A stretch of DNA of 64,000 nucleotides from Bradyrhizobium sp. SZCCT0148. Its GTDB lineage: Bacteria; Pseudomonadota; Alphaproteobacteria; Rhizobiales; Xanthobacteraceae. The stretch spans positions 1 through 64,000 of the forward strand of contig NZ_JAFCKT010000003.1 in assembly GCF_018129985.1 (NCBI RefSeq), in the 5' to 3' direction. Positions within the stretch are counted from its first letter, which is position 1; each line of letters begins with the position of its first letter. The notes under the pieces are model-generated. The model saw only the letters and a program-made list of their open reading frames with translations. It ran no database searches and was not told the origin of the DNA. Both the position numbers and the translations under genes were made by a program. This document shows positions 53,487 to 63,132 of the stretch, piece by piece.

Positions 53487-53611
53487 GGGCTCATTTTCAA
53501 GTATTCATTGATAATCTTACGAGCGATATCCGTCTAATCAAAGGGCAATGTTTGGGGCATTTCTGGGCCACCGATCAGCTCGCCTGATCTCAAACAGCTC
53601 GGAGATTTTAC

Positions 53612-54214
53612 ATGTCCACCATCGGCATCATCGGCGCAGGCCATATCGGCCGCGCTATCGCGCAGACGCTGGCGCGCAACGGCATCGCCGTGACACTGTC
53701 CAACAGCCGTGGTCCGGAGAGCCTGGCGACGACCGTGGCCGAGATCGGCCCGCTCGTGACCGCCGGCACCCGCGCGGAGGCCGCTGGCAAGGACATCGTC
53801 TTCGTCGCCGTCAACTGGTCAAAGCTGCCCGATGCGCTTGCCGGCCTGCCGCCTTTCGGCGGCCGCATCGTTGTTGATGCCAACAATCCGATCGAGGCGC
53901 CCCTGTTCAAGCCCGCCGAACTCGGTGGACGCGCCTCGTCAGAGATTTTCGCCGATCTGGTCCCCGGCGCGCGGGTGGTGAAGGCATTCAATCACCTCCT
54001 GGCGCAGCTCCTCGCAACCGACCCGGCAAGCGACGGCGGCAAGCGTGTGCTGTTCTATTCGGGAGACGACGCTGATGCGAAGGCAACTGTCGGCGCACTG
54101 ATTGACCGGCTCGGATTCTTCGGCGTCGATCTCGGCTCGCTTGCGGTCGGCGCCAGGCTGACCCAGTTTCCAGGTGGTCCGCTCCCGGCGCTCAACCTGG
54201 TCAAGTTCGGCTGA
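53612..54214 (+). CDS. NADPH-dependent F420 reductase-like protein
   Basis: 200 residues, a single Rossmann domain: GIIGAGHIGRAIAQTLARNG at the N-terminus, then DIVFVAVNWSKLPDAL and VVDANNPIEAP. The family (F420-dependent NADP oxidoreductase-like) in proteobacteria, which mostly lack F420, uses other flavin or quinone partners. Divergent from a LysR gene and followed by an NTF2-like gene. Confidence 0.88.
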   Translation: MSTIGIIGAGHIGRAIAQTLARNGIAVTLSNSRGPESLATTVAEIGPLVTAGTRAEAAGKDIVFVAVNWSKLPDALAGLPPFGGRIVVDANNPIEAPLFKPAELGGRASSEIFADLVPGARVVKAFNHLLAQLLATDPASDGGKRVLFYSGDDADAKATVGALIDRLGFFGVDLGSLAVGARLTQFPGGPLPALNLVKFG

Positions 54215-54263
54215 TGGCTTCGAGCAAGTTCTTCAACAAGATGAGACGATGAAAGGCTGCGAT

Positions 54264-54635
54264 ATGACCACCCAAGATACGGACTTCGATCACCTTCTAC
54301 GGGCGAATCTAGAACGCGTGTTCAACGAACGGGACGAGGACAAGCGGCGGGCCGCGATTGCAGAACTGTTCGTCGAAGAGCCCGTCATGTACGAGCCGAC
54401 GGGTGTCGTTCAGGGCCGCTCGGAAATATCACGCGTTGCCGGAGAGCTTCTGAATCAGTTCGGACCAACTTTCAGGTTCGTACCCGATGGCGTGGCGGTC
54501 GGGCATCACGGTTTGGGGCGCCTGGCTTGGCACGCAGGGCCCGAGCAGGGGCCGGTCGCAGTCACCGGAGCCGACGTGGCCCAAATCGAAAGCGGTAAAA
54601 TCTCGAGGCTGTGGGTGTTGCTCAATCCGCAGTGA
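54264..54635 (+). CDS. NTF2-like / SnoaL-type protein
   Basis: 123 residues from the ATG at 54264 (an ATG at 54249 adds 5). A cystatin-like barrel fold: LLRANLERVFNERDEDKRRA, ELFVEEPVMYEPTGVVQGRS, VTGADVAQIESGKISRLWVL. Such proteins are often small isomerases, hydrolases or binding proteins. Function cannot be told. Likely the second gene of the reductase operon. Confidence 0.82.
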   Translation: MTTQDTDFDHLLRANLERVFNERDEDKRRAAIAELFVEEPVMYEPTGVVQGRSEISRVAGELLNQFGPTFRFVPDGVAVGHHGLGRLAWHAGPEQGPVAVTGADVAQIESGKISRLWVLLNPQ

Positions 54636-54654
54636 GAGAAATCGCCCTGCAGCA

Positions 54655-55317
54655 CTAGGCCTGCGGCTTCGACACCTCGACATCGCCGCCATTCTGCCGG
54701 CGGCGATAGTACCAGACGCCGAGGCCTCCCACGATCGCAGCGCCAACCACCGTCAGCATCCAGATGTGCTTGCCGACATGGCCGTGGTGATGCAGCCCGG
54801 CATAGTCGTGCAGGGCTGACACCGCCAGCACGCCCGGCAACACGTGCGCGGGCGCCCACACCAGGATTGCCGGAATGTTCACCGCATAGAACTTTGCCGG
54901 CGGCATCGCCAGCGCGCCGGCCGTGACAGGCACGAAGGCGCGGATCGGCGGGACGAAGCGGGCGAAGAACACGGCCCAGGTGCCGAAGCGGTGGAAGAAG
55001 CTTTCGCTCTCCGAAACCACGCGCGGATAGTTCGTCAGCGGCCAGGTGTTGAGAATCTTGCGCTGCTGCCGGTGCCCGATCCAGTAGGCCGAGCCGTCGC
55101 CGAGGACGGCGCCGACGGCGGCGGCGAGCAGCACCCATTGCAGCTTCAGCTCGCCGCCCGGAACCAGGGCGCTCAGCGCCAGGATGATGGTCGAGCCGGG
55201 GATGACCGATCCCACCACCGGGACCGCTTCGAGCAGCGCCGCCAGGAACAGGGTCAGATAGGCCAGCCACGGATGGGCCGAGACGAACGAGATGAGGGGA
55301 TCGAGGAAGGACGTCAC
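54655..55317 (-). CDS. DedA family membrane protein
   Basis: 220 residues. SNARE-associated (VTT) domain with several membrane spans: VPVVGSVIPGSTIILALSAL, GDGSAYWIGHRQQRKIL, FFARFVPPIRAFVPVTAGAL. DedA proteins are flippase-like membrane proteins tied to envelope and lipid carrier function. Convergent with the NTF2-like gene. The C-terminus carries a further span and a short basic tail. Confidence 0.93.
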   Translation of the reverse strand: MTSFLDPLISFVSAHPWLAYLTLFLAALLEAVPVVGSVIPGSTIILALSALVPGGELKLQWVLLAAAVGAVLGDGSAYWIGHRQQRKILNTWPLTNYPRVVSESESFFHRFGTWAVFFARFVPPIRAFVPVTAGALAMPPAKFYAVNIPAILVWAPAHVLPGVLAVSALHDYAGLHHHGHVGKHIWMLTVVGAAIVGGLGVWYYRRRQNGGDVEVSKPQA

Positions 55318-55614
55318 GTCGTCTCTGTGGAGGGTTGGAGCGCCGGGGGTTGGACCCTACATAAGTAAGCAGAGCGGGCGAAAGTGCCATTCGCGCAGGC
55401 AGGGCCGCCCTCCCGCCCGAAATCTGAGCGTGATTCGCAAGGCAGCCCTCCAAAAACTGCGTTCCTTGCCTATCTAAATGAAAAGACAATGGAACTTTGA
55501 TTGGCGGGCGGGCTTCTGCCGGCCAGCTGTCTCTGATAGGTTGATTTTCAGCACCCAGCCGCAGCCAACGTGCGAATAACCGGTTTCGGGACCGCCCGGG
55601 ACCTCGGAGGATTG
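55318..55614. other. Divergent region between dedA-like gene and cobS
   Basis: About 297 bp, no gene called. The last 12 bases before the ATG at 55615 include a good ribosome site (CGGAGGATTG) for cobS. No cobalamin riboswitch hallmarks were recognised by eye. Confidence 0.45.
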
Positions 55615-56613
55615 ATGACGACCGCCGCCATGTCCAAAGTTGAGGAAGTTTCCGGTCTGCCCGACATGAAGGTGTCGGTTCGCCAGGTGTTCGGGATCGA
55701 CAGCGATCTCGAAGTCCCGGCCTATTCCGAAGTCGATCCTCATGTGCCCGATGTCGACCCCGACTATCGCTTCGACCGCGCCACCACGCTCGCCATTCTC
55801 GCCGGTTTCGCCCGCAACCGCCGCGTGATGGTGACCGGCTATCACGGCACCGGCAAATCCACCCATATCGAGCAGGTCGCGGCCCGCCTGAACTGGCCCT
55901 GCGTGCGCGTCAACCTCGACAGTCACATCAGCCGTATCGACCTCGTCGGCAAGGACTCCATCGTGGTCCGCGACGGCAAGCAGGTCACCGAATTCCGCGA
56001 CGGCATCCTGCCCTGGGCACTCCAGCACAACGTCGCGCTGGTGTTCGACGAATACGACGCCGGCCGCCCGGACGTGATGTTCGTGATCCAGCGCGTGCTC
56101 GAAGTCTCGGGACGCCTGACGCTGCTCGACCAGAACAAGGTCATCAAGCCGCATCCGTCGTTCCGGCTGTTCGCCACCGCGAACACCGTCGGCCTCGGCG
56201 ACACCTCGGGCCTTTATCACGGCACCCAGCAGATCAACCAGGGCCAGATGGACCGCTGGTCGATCGTCACCACGCTGAACTATCTCAGCCATGACGAGGA
56301 AGTTGAGATCGTGCTGGCGAAGGCCAAGCACTACCGCACCCAGGAGGGCCGCGATATCGTCAACAAGATGGTGCGCCTCGCCGATCTCACCCGCAACGCC
56401 TTCGCCAATGGCGATCTGTCGACGGTGATGAGCCCGCGCACGGTGATCACCTGGGCGGAGAACGCCGAGATCTTCGGCGATATCGGCTTCGCCTTCCGCG
56501 TCACCTTCCTCAACAAGTGCGACGAGCTCGAGCGTCCGCTGGTCGCCGAGTTCTACCAGCGCTGCTTCAACGCGGAGCTGCCGGAGTCCTCGGTGAACGT
56601 GGCGCTGAGCTGA
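55615..56613 (+). CDS. cobS: Cobaltochelatase subunit CobS
   Basis: 332 residues from the ATG at 55615 with a CGGAGGA site. AAA+ ATPase of the CobNST complex that inserts cobalt into hydrogenobyrinic diamide in aerobic B12 synthesis. P-loop GYHGTGKST near 76-84, Walker [10 protein letters not shown], sensor [20 protein letters not shown]. cobT follows after a 143-bp repeat-bearing gap. An upstream GTG start would add 15 residues without likeness. Confidence 0.96.
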   Translation: MTTAAMSKVEEVSGLPDMKVSVRQVFGIDSDLEVPAYSEVDPHVPDVDPDYRFDRATTLAILAGFARNRRVMVTGYHGTGKSTHIEQVAARLNWPCVRVNLDSHISRIDLVGKDSIVVRDGKQVTEFRDGILPWALQHNVALVFDEYDAGRPDVMFVIQRVLEVSGRLTLLDQNKVIKPHPSFRLFATANTVGLGDTSGLYHGTQQINQGQMDRWSIVTTLNYLSHDEEVEIVLAKAKHYRTQEGRDIVNKMVRLADLTRNAFANGDLSTVMSPRTVITWAENAEIFGDIGFAFRVTFLNKCDELERPLVAEFYQRCFNAELPESSVNVALS

Positions 56614-56626
56614 TCTCTCGCGGTGT

Positions 56627-56744
56627 GTCGTCCCGGCGGATTGCCGGGACCCATACCGCGCGATGCCTCGATGGAATGACGCTGATAGTTTTCCTGACCC
56701 AACGACGGCCGGTGGTTATGGGTCCCGGCTTTCGCCGGGGCGAC
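56627..56744. repeat. Palindromic repeat between cobS and cobT
   Basis: Contains nested hairpins: gtcccggcggattgccgggac on the left, gtcccggctttcgccgggg on the right, and outer arms gtcgtcccggcg / cgccggggcgac with acccata/tatgggt inside. Almost fills the cobS-cobT gap. Typical Bradyrhizobium-type repeat. Confidence 0.65.
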
Positions 56745-56756
56745 GGATAGGGTGAT

Positions 56757-58658
56757 ATGACCACCTCCAATTCCAAATTCCGCAACACCAAGGAATCGCC
56801 GACCGAGCCGTTCAAGCGCTCGGTCGCCTCGTGTCTGAAGGCGATCGCGAAATCGCCCGAGCTCGATGTCAGCTTCGCCGCTGAGCGGCCGGGCCTTGCG
56901 CCGGGCAAGGCGCGGCTGCCTGAGCCCGCGCGAAAAATGACCAAGCGCGATGCCGCGATCGTGCGGGGACACGCCGATTCGATTGCGCTGAAGATCGCCT
57001 GTCACGACGCCAAGCTGCATCGCAAGCTGATGCCGGGCAATCCGCAGGCGCGCGGCGTGTTCGAGGCGGTGGAGCAGGCTCGCGTCGAGGCGATCGGCGC
57101 GCGCCGCATGGCGGGCGTTGCCAAGAACCTCACCGCGATGCTCGACGACCATTTCCATCGCGGCAAGTTCGACGAGATCACCGACCGCGCCGATGCGCCG
57201 CTGGCCGACGCGCTGGCGATGCTGGTGCGCGAGCGCCTGACCGGCCTGGCGCCGCCGACCGCCGCGAAGAAGATGGTCGATCTCTGGCGTCCCATTCTCG
57301 AAGACAAGATCGGCAAGCGGCTCGACCAGCTCGATACCCTCGTCGAAGACCAGACCCGGTTCGGCGATGCCGTTCACGATCTGCTGACGGCGCTCGACAT
57401 CGGCGACGAGCGATCGGCCGACAGCGAAGACGATGACGAGAACGACGAGAACCAGGACGGCGACAACGATCAGTCCGGCGCGGAAGGCTCGCCCGATTCC
57501 GACGCCGCGCAGGAGATGAGCGCCGACCAGGCGCAGGCGAGCTCGGAAGAGATGAGCGAGAGCGCGATGGAAAGCGCGCAGGCCTCGACCTCCGACACCT
57601 TCGACGACGGCGAGCTCGGCGACGACGAGACGCCGGGCGAGGCGACGCGTCCGAACTCGAGCGGCAAGAACGAGCCGCGCGGGCCGGAATACCATGCCTT
57701 CGCGCCCAAGTTCGACGAGGTCATCGCCGCCGAAGACCTCTGCGACCACGACGAGCTGGAGCGGCTGCGCGCCTATCTCGACAAGCAGCTCGCGCATCTG
57801 CAGGGCATCGTCGCCCGCCTCGCCAACCGGCTGCAGCGCCGCCTGATGGCGCAGCAGAACCGCGCCTGGGAGTTCGACCTCGAAGAGGGCATCCTCGACC
57901 CCGCGCGGCTGTCGCGCGTGGTGATCGACCCCTACCAGCCGCTGTCCTTCATGCACGAGAAGGAAGCGACGTTCCGCGACACCGTGGTGACGCTGCTGCT
58001 CGACAATTCCGGCTCGATGCGCGGGCGCCCGATCACGGTCGCGGCGACCTGTGCCGACATTCTGGCCCGCACGCTGGAGCGTTGCGGCGTCAAGGTCGAG
58101 ATCCTGGGATTCACCACGCGCGCCTGGAAGGGCGGGCAATCGCGTGAGGCGTGGCTTGCCGCCGGCAAGCCGGCCAATCCCGGCCGGCTCAACGATCTCC
58201 GCCACATCATCTACAAATCCGCCGACGCCCCCTGGCGCCGGGCGCGCAAGAATCTCGGCCTGATGATGCGCGAGGGGCTGCTCAAGGAGAACATCGACGG
58301 CGAGGCGCTGGACTGGGCGCACAAGCGGCTCCTGGGCCGGCCCGAGCAGCGCAAGATCCTGATGATGATCTCGGACGGTGCGCCGGTCGACGATTCCACG
58401 CTGTCGGTCAATCCCGGCAACTATCTCGAGCGGCATCTGCGCCACATCATCGAGGAGATCGAGACCCGCTCGCCGGTCGAGCTGATCGCGATCGGCATCG
58501 GCCATGACGTGACGCGCTACTATCGCCGCGCGGTGACGATCGTGGACGCCGAGGAGCTCGGCGGCGCCATCACCGAGAAGCTCGCCGAACTCTTCAGCGA
58601 GACCAACACCGCGCCGACGCAAGCACCCGGTCGCCCGCGGCGCAAATTGCATTCGTGA
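56757..58658 (+). CDS. cobT: Cobaltochelatase subunit CobT
   Basis: 633 residues. CobT works with CobS and CobN to insert cobalt. Layout: N-terminal region (about 1-215), an acidic, low-complexity middle (about 215-300) and a C-terminal VWA domain with [13 protein letters not shown] near residue 414 and [10 protein letters not shown] near 540. The last 4 bp overlap the start of the phytase-like gene. Member of the cobST operon. Confidence 0.96.
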   Translation: MTTSNSKFRNTKESPTEPFKRSVASCLKAIAKSPELDVSFAAERPGLAPGKARLPEPARKMTKRDAAIVRGHADSIALKIACHDAKLHRKLMPGNPQARGVFEAVEQARVEAIGARRMAGVAKNLTAMLDDHFHRGKFDEITDRADAPLADALAMLVRERLTGLAPPTAAKKMVDLWRPILEDKIGKRLDQLDTLVEDQTRFGDAVHDLLTALDIGDERSADSEDDDENDENQDGDNDQSGAEGSPDSDAAQEMSADQAQASSEEMSESAMESAQASTSDTFDDGELGDDETPGEATRPNSSGKNEPRGPEYHAFAPKFDEVIAAEDLCDHDELERLRAYLDKQLAHLQGIVARLANRLQRRLMAQQNRAWEFDLEEGILDPARLSRVVIDPYQPLSFMHEKEATFRDTVVTLLLDNSGSMRGRPITVAATCADILARTLERCGVKVEILGFTTRAWKGGQSREAWLAAGKPANPGRLNDLRHIIYKSADAPWRRARKNLGLMMREGLLKENIDGEALDWAHKRLLGRPEQRKILMMISDGAPVDDSTLSVNPGNYLERHLRHIIEEIETRSPVELIAIGIGHDVTRYYRRAVTIVDAEELGGAITEKLAELFSETNTAPTQAPGRPRRKLHS

Positions 58659-59737
58659 GCACGCATCGATCCCGCCGCAGCTTCATTGGCTTTACAGCGG
58701 CGGGATTTTCCACTCTCGCGGTCTCCCGTCTCGCGCTGGCCCAAGGCGCGAGCGAGCCGCCGCCGCGCGCGCTGCAGGTCGAGAACGCCGTCGTCGAGCC
58801 TGTCAGTGTCGAGGTCAACGCGCGCGCCATTCCCCATTTCGAGCCGCGTGACCGCACCCGTACGCGCTTCGGCTCGCTGGAGTATCGCAGCGGCCTGGTG
58901 CTGACCTCGCCCTATCGCGGCTTCGGCGGCTTGTCCGGCATCCGGCTCGATGCCAAGGGCGAAGGCTTTCTCGCGGTCTCCGACCAGGGCGGCTGGTTCA
59001 CCGGCCGCATCCGCTATTCCGGCGGCAAGATGACCGGGCTCGACGACGTCGAGGCCGCGCCGCTGTTAGGGGCCGAAGGGCGGCCGATCACGGAAAAGCG
59101 GCTGTGGTGGGATTCGGAAGCGATCGCGCGCGACGGCGACGTCGTCTATGTCGGGCTCGAGCGCGTCAACCAGATCCTGCGCTATGATTTCTCCAAAGGC
59201 GGCACGCGCGCGCGCGGCGCAATGGTGCCGGTGCCTCCCGGGATTCGCAAGCTGCCCTCCAACAAGGGGCTGGAGGCGCTGGTCTTCGTGCCCAAGGGCA
59301 AGGACCGCAACATGCCGCTGGCGGGCACGCTGATCGCCTTCTCCGAGCGCGGGCTGGACGCCGACGGCAACCTCACGGCCTTCCTGATCGGCGGTCCCAC
59401 GCCCGGCCAGTTCAGCGTGCGCCGCACCGAGAAATACGACATCAGCGATGCCGTGCTGCTGCCTTCCGGCGAGCTGCTGATCCTCGAGCGCAAATTCTCC
59501 TGGTTCACCGGCGTCAACATCCGCATCCGCTCGTTACAGCTGAAGTCGATCGCGCCGGGTGCGGTGGTCGACGGCCCCGCGCTGTTCGCCGCCGATCTCG
59601 GCCACGAGGTCGACAACATGGAAGGCATCGACGCCCACGTCACTAGCGAGGGCGAGACCGTGCTGACGCTGATCTCCGACGACAATTTCTCGATGCTGCA
59701 GCGGACCCTGCTGCTGCAGTTCACGCTGGCGGAATAG
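58655..59737 (+). CDS. Tat-exported esterase-like (phytase-like beta-propeller) protein
   Basis: 360 residues. Twin-arginine signal [20 protein letters not shown] ends after ALA. The body matches the esterase-like activity of phytase family: [52 protein letters not shown] and [13 protein letters not shown]. The start overlaps the cobT stop by 4 bp (GTGA), so it is translated with cobT, though its substrate and link to B12 are unknown. I recall it beside cobST in related genomes. Confidence 0.88.
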   Translation: MSTHRSRRSFIGFTAAGFSTLAVSRLALAQGASEPPPRALQVENAVVEPVSVEVNARAIPHFEPRDRTRTRFGSLEYRSGLVLTSPYRGFGGLSGIRLDAKGEGFLAVSDQGGWFTGRIRYSGGKMTGLDDVEAAPLLGAEGRPITEKRLWWDSEAIARDGDVVYVGLERVNQILRYDFSKGGTRARGAMVPVPPGIRKLPSNKGLEALVFVPKGKDRNMPLAGTLIAFSERGLDADGNLTAFLIGGPTPGQFSVRRTEKYDISDAVLLPSGELLILERKFSWFTGVNIRIRSLQLKSIAPGAVVDGPALFAADLGHEVDNMEGIDAHVTSEGETVLTLISDDNFSMLQRTLLLQFTLAE

Positions 59738-59792
59738 AAGTTCGCACCGGAACGATTCTTGCACCGGTCGCGGGGCTCGATCGGAGATTTCG

Positions 59793-60750
59793 ATGTCCAG
59801 ATTGCTTCGCGTGTTTTGCCTTTGCATCGGCTTCTGGGTCGCCGCTGCAGCACAGGTCCTTGCACAGGACTGGCCGGCGCGGCTGATCAAGGCGACTATT
59901 CCATTCGGTCCGGGAAGTGGTCCCGCGGCTGGTGTTCGAGCGTCTTTCCGCCGAGCTCGGTCAGCCGATCGTGATCGAAAACCGCGCCGGCGGCGGAGGT
60001 GTGGTCGGTTCGGCGGCGGTCGCGAAGTCCGATCCCGATGGTTACAGTCTGCTCGCCCAGTCGTCGGCGCTGACCGTCGCGCCCTTGATCTTCCCGAATG
60101 CGAGCTTCGACCCCAGCCGCGATCTAGCCTCGGTGTTCATGATTGGATCCGGTGCCAACGTGATGATCGTGCCGAAGGAGCGGCCCTGGAAGACCATCCA
60201 GGAGTTCATCGCCGAGGCCAGGGCAAAGCCCGGCTCGATCTCGTTCGGCTCGGTCGGCATCGGCAGCGCCGTGCACATATCGAGCGAGAAGTTCCGCTAC
60301 GCCGCCGGCATCGAGGCCACGCATGTGCCGTATCGCGCCGGCCCCGAAGTGATCGCCGACATCCTCGGCGGCCGCATCGATCTGTATTTCTGTCCGCTGG
60401 CGACCGCGCTGCCGCTGATCCGCGAGGGCCAGGTCCGCGCGTTGGTGGTCTCGACACCGAAGCGCGTTGCCGAATTGCCCGATGTGCCCACGCCGACCGA
60501 GATCGGGTTGAAGGACGCCGATAGCGAAATCTGGTTCGGCGTGTTCGTGCCGGCGAAGACACCGCGCGAGATCGTCGACAAGCTGTCCGCGGCGGCCGAG
60601 AAAGTCCTGGCCACTCCGGCGATGCAGGCGAGCCTGGCAAAGCTCGGGCTCGAATCGAGGCCGATGAAGCCCGCCGAGATGGACGACCTCGTCAAGCGCG
60701 AGCTGGCGGCCAATCAGGAGCTGATCAAGGCCGCCGGCATCAAGCCGTAG
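59793..60750 (+). pseudogene. TctC/Bug-type substrate-binding protein, frameshifted
   Basis: Begins with a signal peptide (LLRVFCLCIGFWVAAAAQVL) and WPARLIKATIPFGPGSG at 59793, then loses frame near 59915. The rest runs in the next frame to 60750 (VVPRLVFERLSAELGQPIVI, ENRAGGGGVVGSAAVAKSDP). Bug proteins normally read FGPGSAADVVPRLV here; the missing residues and frame change fit an 11-bp deletion. It would have bound a small carboxylate for a tripartite transporter, but no tctA/tctB gene is near. Loss of the conserved Asp region makes function unlikely. Confidence 0.8.
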
Positions 60751-60774
60751 CAGCGGCTTATGCACGCATCCCCC

Positions 60775-60816
60775 ATCATCCCGGACAAGCGAAGCGCAAA
60801 TCCGGGGCAACGATGA
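60775..60816. repeat. Partial palindromic repeat
   Basis: atcatcccgga...tccggggcaacgatga, an imperfect hairpin with gcgaagcgc inside. Between the broken tctC gene and the Old Yellow Enzyme gene. Confidence 0.5.
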
Positions 60817-60928
60817 CGATAAATGCAGGCCTTTCCGGTCCGCCATGTCCGTCGCGCAACTGGCATTCCGCGGGGCACCCGCTAAACTCGATGCAATTGC
60901 ATCCCTCTCATCTCCGGAACCTCCCCGC

Positions 60929-62041
60929 ATGAGCGTCCTGTTTTCCCCGATCAAGCTGCGCGGCCTGACGTTGAAGAACCGAATCGTGGTGTCGCCGATG
61001 TGCCAATATTCGGCGGACGACGGCGTCGCCACCGATTGGCACTTCACGCACATCAACAATCTCAGCCTGTCGGGCGCGGCGATGTTCTGCATCGAGGCGA
61101 CCCATGTCGAGGCGATCGGCCGGATCACGCCGGGCTGCCTCGGGCTCTACAGCGATGCCGCCGAAGCCGCGCTGAAGCAGATCCTCACCTCGGTGCGCAA
61201 GCATTCCAGCACGGCGATCGCGATGCAGCTCGCGCATGCCGGCCGCAAGGCCAGTAGCGCGCGGCCCTGGGACGGTGGCCAGCTGATTCCGGTGGAGCAG
61301 GGCGGCTGGCAGACGGTGGCGCCGTCGGCGCTGCCGCACAAGGAGGGCGAGGCCGCGCCGCTGGCGCTGGACGCGAGCGGCCTCAAGCGCATTCGCGACG
61401 CCTTCGTCGACAGCGCCAAGCGCGCCGAGCGCATCGGCATCGACGCCATCGAGCTGCACGGCGCGCACGGCTATCTGCTGCATCAGTTCCTGTCGCCGAT
61501 CTCCAACACGCGCACCGACGAATACGGCGGCTCGCTCGAGAACCGCATGCGCTTCCCGCTCGAGATCTACGACGCGGTGCGCGCGGTGTTTCCGCACGAC
61601 AAGCCGGTGGGCATGCGGGTGTCGTCGACCGACTGGGTCGAGGGCGGCTGGGATCTGGCGCAGACCATCGCGTTCGCCAATGCGCTGAAGGCGCGCGGCG
61701 TCGACTGGATCGACGCCTCCTCCGGCGGCGTCTCGCCGCTGCAGAAGATCCCGCTCGGCCCCGGCTATCAGGTGCAGTTTGCGGAGGCCATCAAGCGCGA
61801 GACCGGATTGCCGACGATCGCCGTCGGGCTGATCACCGAGGGCCGGCAGGCCGAAGAGATCGTCGCATCCGGCAAGGCCGACATGGTCGCGCTCGCCCGC
61901 GGCATGCTCTACGACCCGCGCTGGGGCTGGCACGCCGCCGCCGAGGTCGGCGGCGAGGTCGAGGCGCCGCCGCAATACTGGCGCTCGCAGCCCTCGACGC
62001 AGAAGGCGCTGTTCGGCAAGACCACGTTCGGGGCGCGGTAG
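60929..62041 (+). CDS. Old Yellow Enzyme family NADH:flavin oxidoreductase (YqjM-like)
   Basis: 370 residues from the ATG at 60929; an earlier in-frame start adds 28 without likeness. FMN barrel enzyme that reduces activated alkenes with NAD(P)H. LFSPIKLRGLTLKNRIVVSP then MCQYSA, QLAHAGRKAS, HGAHGYLLHQFLSPISNTRT, DEYGGSLENRMRFPLE, and RGMLYDPRWGWHAA are all seen. The Cys in MCQYS fits the thermophilic-like (YqjM) class. Physiological substrate unknown. Confidence 0.95.
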   Translation: MSVLFSPIKLRGLTLKNRIVVSPMCQYSADDGVATDWHFTHINNLSLSGAAMFCIEATHVEAIGRITPGCLGLYSDAAEAALKQILTSVRKHSSTAIAMQLAHAGRKASSARPWDGGQLIPVEQGGWQTVAPSALPHKEGEAAPLALDASGLKRIRDAFVDSAKRAERIGIDAIELHGAHGYLLHQFLSPISNTRTDEYGGSLENRMRFPLEIYDAVRAVFPHDKPVGMRVSSTDWVEGGWDLAQTIAFANALKARGVDWIDASSGGVSPLQKIPLGPGYQVQFAEAIKRETGLPTIAVGLITEGRQAEEIVASGKADMVALARGMLYDPRWGWHAAAEVGGEVEAPPQYWRSQPSTQKALFGKTTFGAR

Positions 62042-62173
62042 CCTCTCCAGCTCGCCGCACAACAACGGGGGGGAGGGTGCCGGCTCACCCTCCTCCGTAA
62101 ATTCCCTCAGCTTCAACCTCCCGCAAAACTGGCCTAACCTTGCCTCCACCCAACTGCCTGCGGAGGTCCCGTC

Positions 62174-62581
62174 ATGCGTTATCCTGTCCGCAAAACCGCT
62201 CACATCTTCGAGCGCGTGGGCCTTGCGATGGCAGGCGCCGCATGTGGCCTGTTCGTCGGCGCCCATGTCGGATCGTCGATCCCGCAACTCACCACGCAGG
62301 GCTTTCTGCTGCTGATGATGGTGCTCGGCGGTATCGGCTTCTATCTCGGCATCGACACGCCGCAGATGCCGTTCGACGATGCGCACAGCCACATCGATGC
62401 CGCGGAATTCCTCAGCGCCGCCGGCACGCTGTTCGCAACCCTGACCGCCTTCGTCTCCGTCTTCGTCATCGTGCTCCGAATCGATCCGCACATGGGCTGG
62501 ACCTGGCTCGTCTTCATCGGCTGGATCGTCGGCGTCGTCATGCAGATCGTGGCCGGCGCGAAGGCGAGGATGCGGAAGTAG
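62174..62581 (+). CDS. Small membrane protein of unknown function
   Basis: 135 residues with about four membrane spans: GLAMAGAACGLFVGAHVG, GFLLLMMVLGGIGFYLGI, FLSAAGTLFATLTAFVSVFV, MGWTWLVFIGWIVGVVMQIV. No recognised domain. Stands between the Old Yellow Enzyme gene and a repeat. Confidence 0.75.
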   Translation: MRYPVRKTAHIFERVGLAMAGAACGLFVGAHVGSSIPQLTTQGFLLLMMVLGGIGFYLGIDTPQMPFDDAHSHIDAAEFLSAAGTLFATLTAFVSVFVIVLRIDPHMGWTWLVFIGWIVGVVMQIVAGAKARMRK

Positions 62582-62587
62582 CTTTTT

Positions 62588-62692
62588 CCTTCTCTCCTTG
62601 TGGGAGAAGGTGGCGCGAAGCGCCGGATGAGGGGGCTGCCTCAGCGAGTCCGATCGTAGCAGATGAGGCTGCGGAGGCAGACCCCTCACCCG
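62588..62692. repeat. Intergenic repeat with terminator-like hairpin
   Basis: Hairpin ccttctc/gagaagg (62588-62610) directly after the membrane protein gene, then ggcgcgaagcgcc and a second half ending in acccctcaccc. A related cctctcctgcaagcgggaga sequence occurs at 63162. Typical Bradyrhizobium repeat. Confidence 0.55.
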
Positions 62693-62701
62693 TCTCGCCG
62701 C

Positions 62702-62953
62702 TCAGAACACAACGCCCACCCGCGTGCCGCGCTTCCAGGCGATGCGGCAGCGCTTCCTGGTGTTGACGTGCAGCAGATCGAATCTGTCGGGGATCTTCAC
62801 CTGGCCGCCGAGATCGACGCAGGCGCCGCCGGGCGAATAGTCGATCAGCGTGCACGTGATCACGGGCGCGCGCGGGTCGGTGATGATCTTGGCCTGGCGC
62901 GATACCAGCCCTGCAGGCTTCACGCGGGCGAATTTACGCGGATACATTGGCAC
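62702..62953 (-). CDS. PilZ domain protein
   Basis: 83 residues (81 from the ATG at 62947). PilZ-type beta-barrel with TCTLIDYSPGGACVDLGGQV, matching the D-x-S-x-x-G element, and ITDPRAP in front, then KIPDRFDLLHVNTRKRCRIA and WKRGTRVGVVF. The RxxxR arginine pair is not obvious, so cyclic-di-GMP binding is uncertain. Confidence 0.82.
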   Translation of the reverse strand: MPMYPRKFARVKPAGLVSRQAKIITDPRAPVITCTLIDYSPGGACVDLGGQVKIPDRFDLLHVNTRKRCRIAWKRGTRVGVVF

Positions 62954-63132
62954 TCTCCTCCAATTCCGCAGATGTAGCGGCGGATCCTGTGCAGGATGAT
63001 GCGGACGAGTCGATGCGATCCGGCTAAAGCGGGCGGGAGAATTTTAATGAAAAGCTGCGGCGAAGGCGGAAAGCGAAGGTAGCGGGGTGCCACACTCCTG
63101 CCTCCAAGGGCTCGACCGAGTGGTGAAAGCCT

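Noticed and set aside
60908..62689. Minus-strand open frame opposite the Old Yellow Enzyme gene
   Set aside because: Shadow frame: Arg/His-rich, no domain, and it crosses a repeat.
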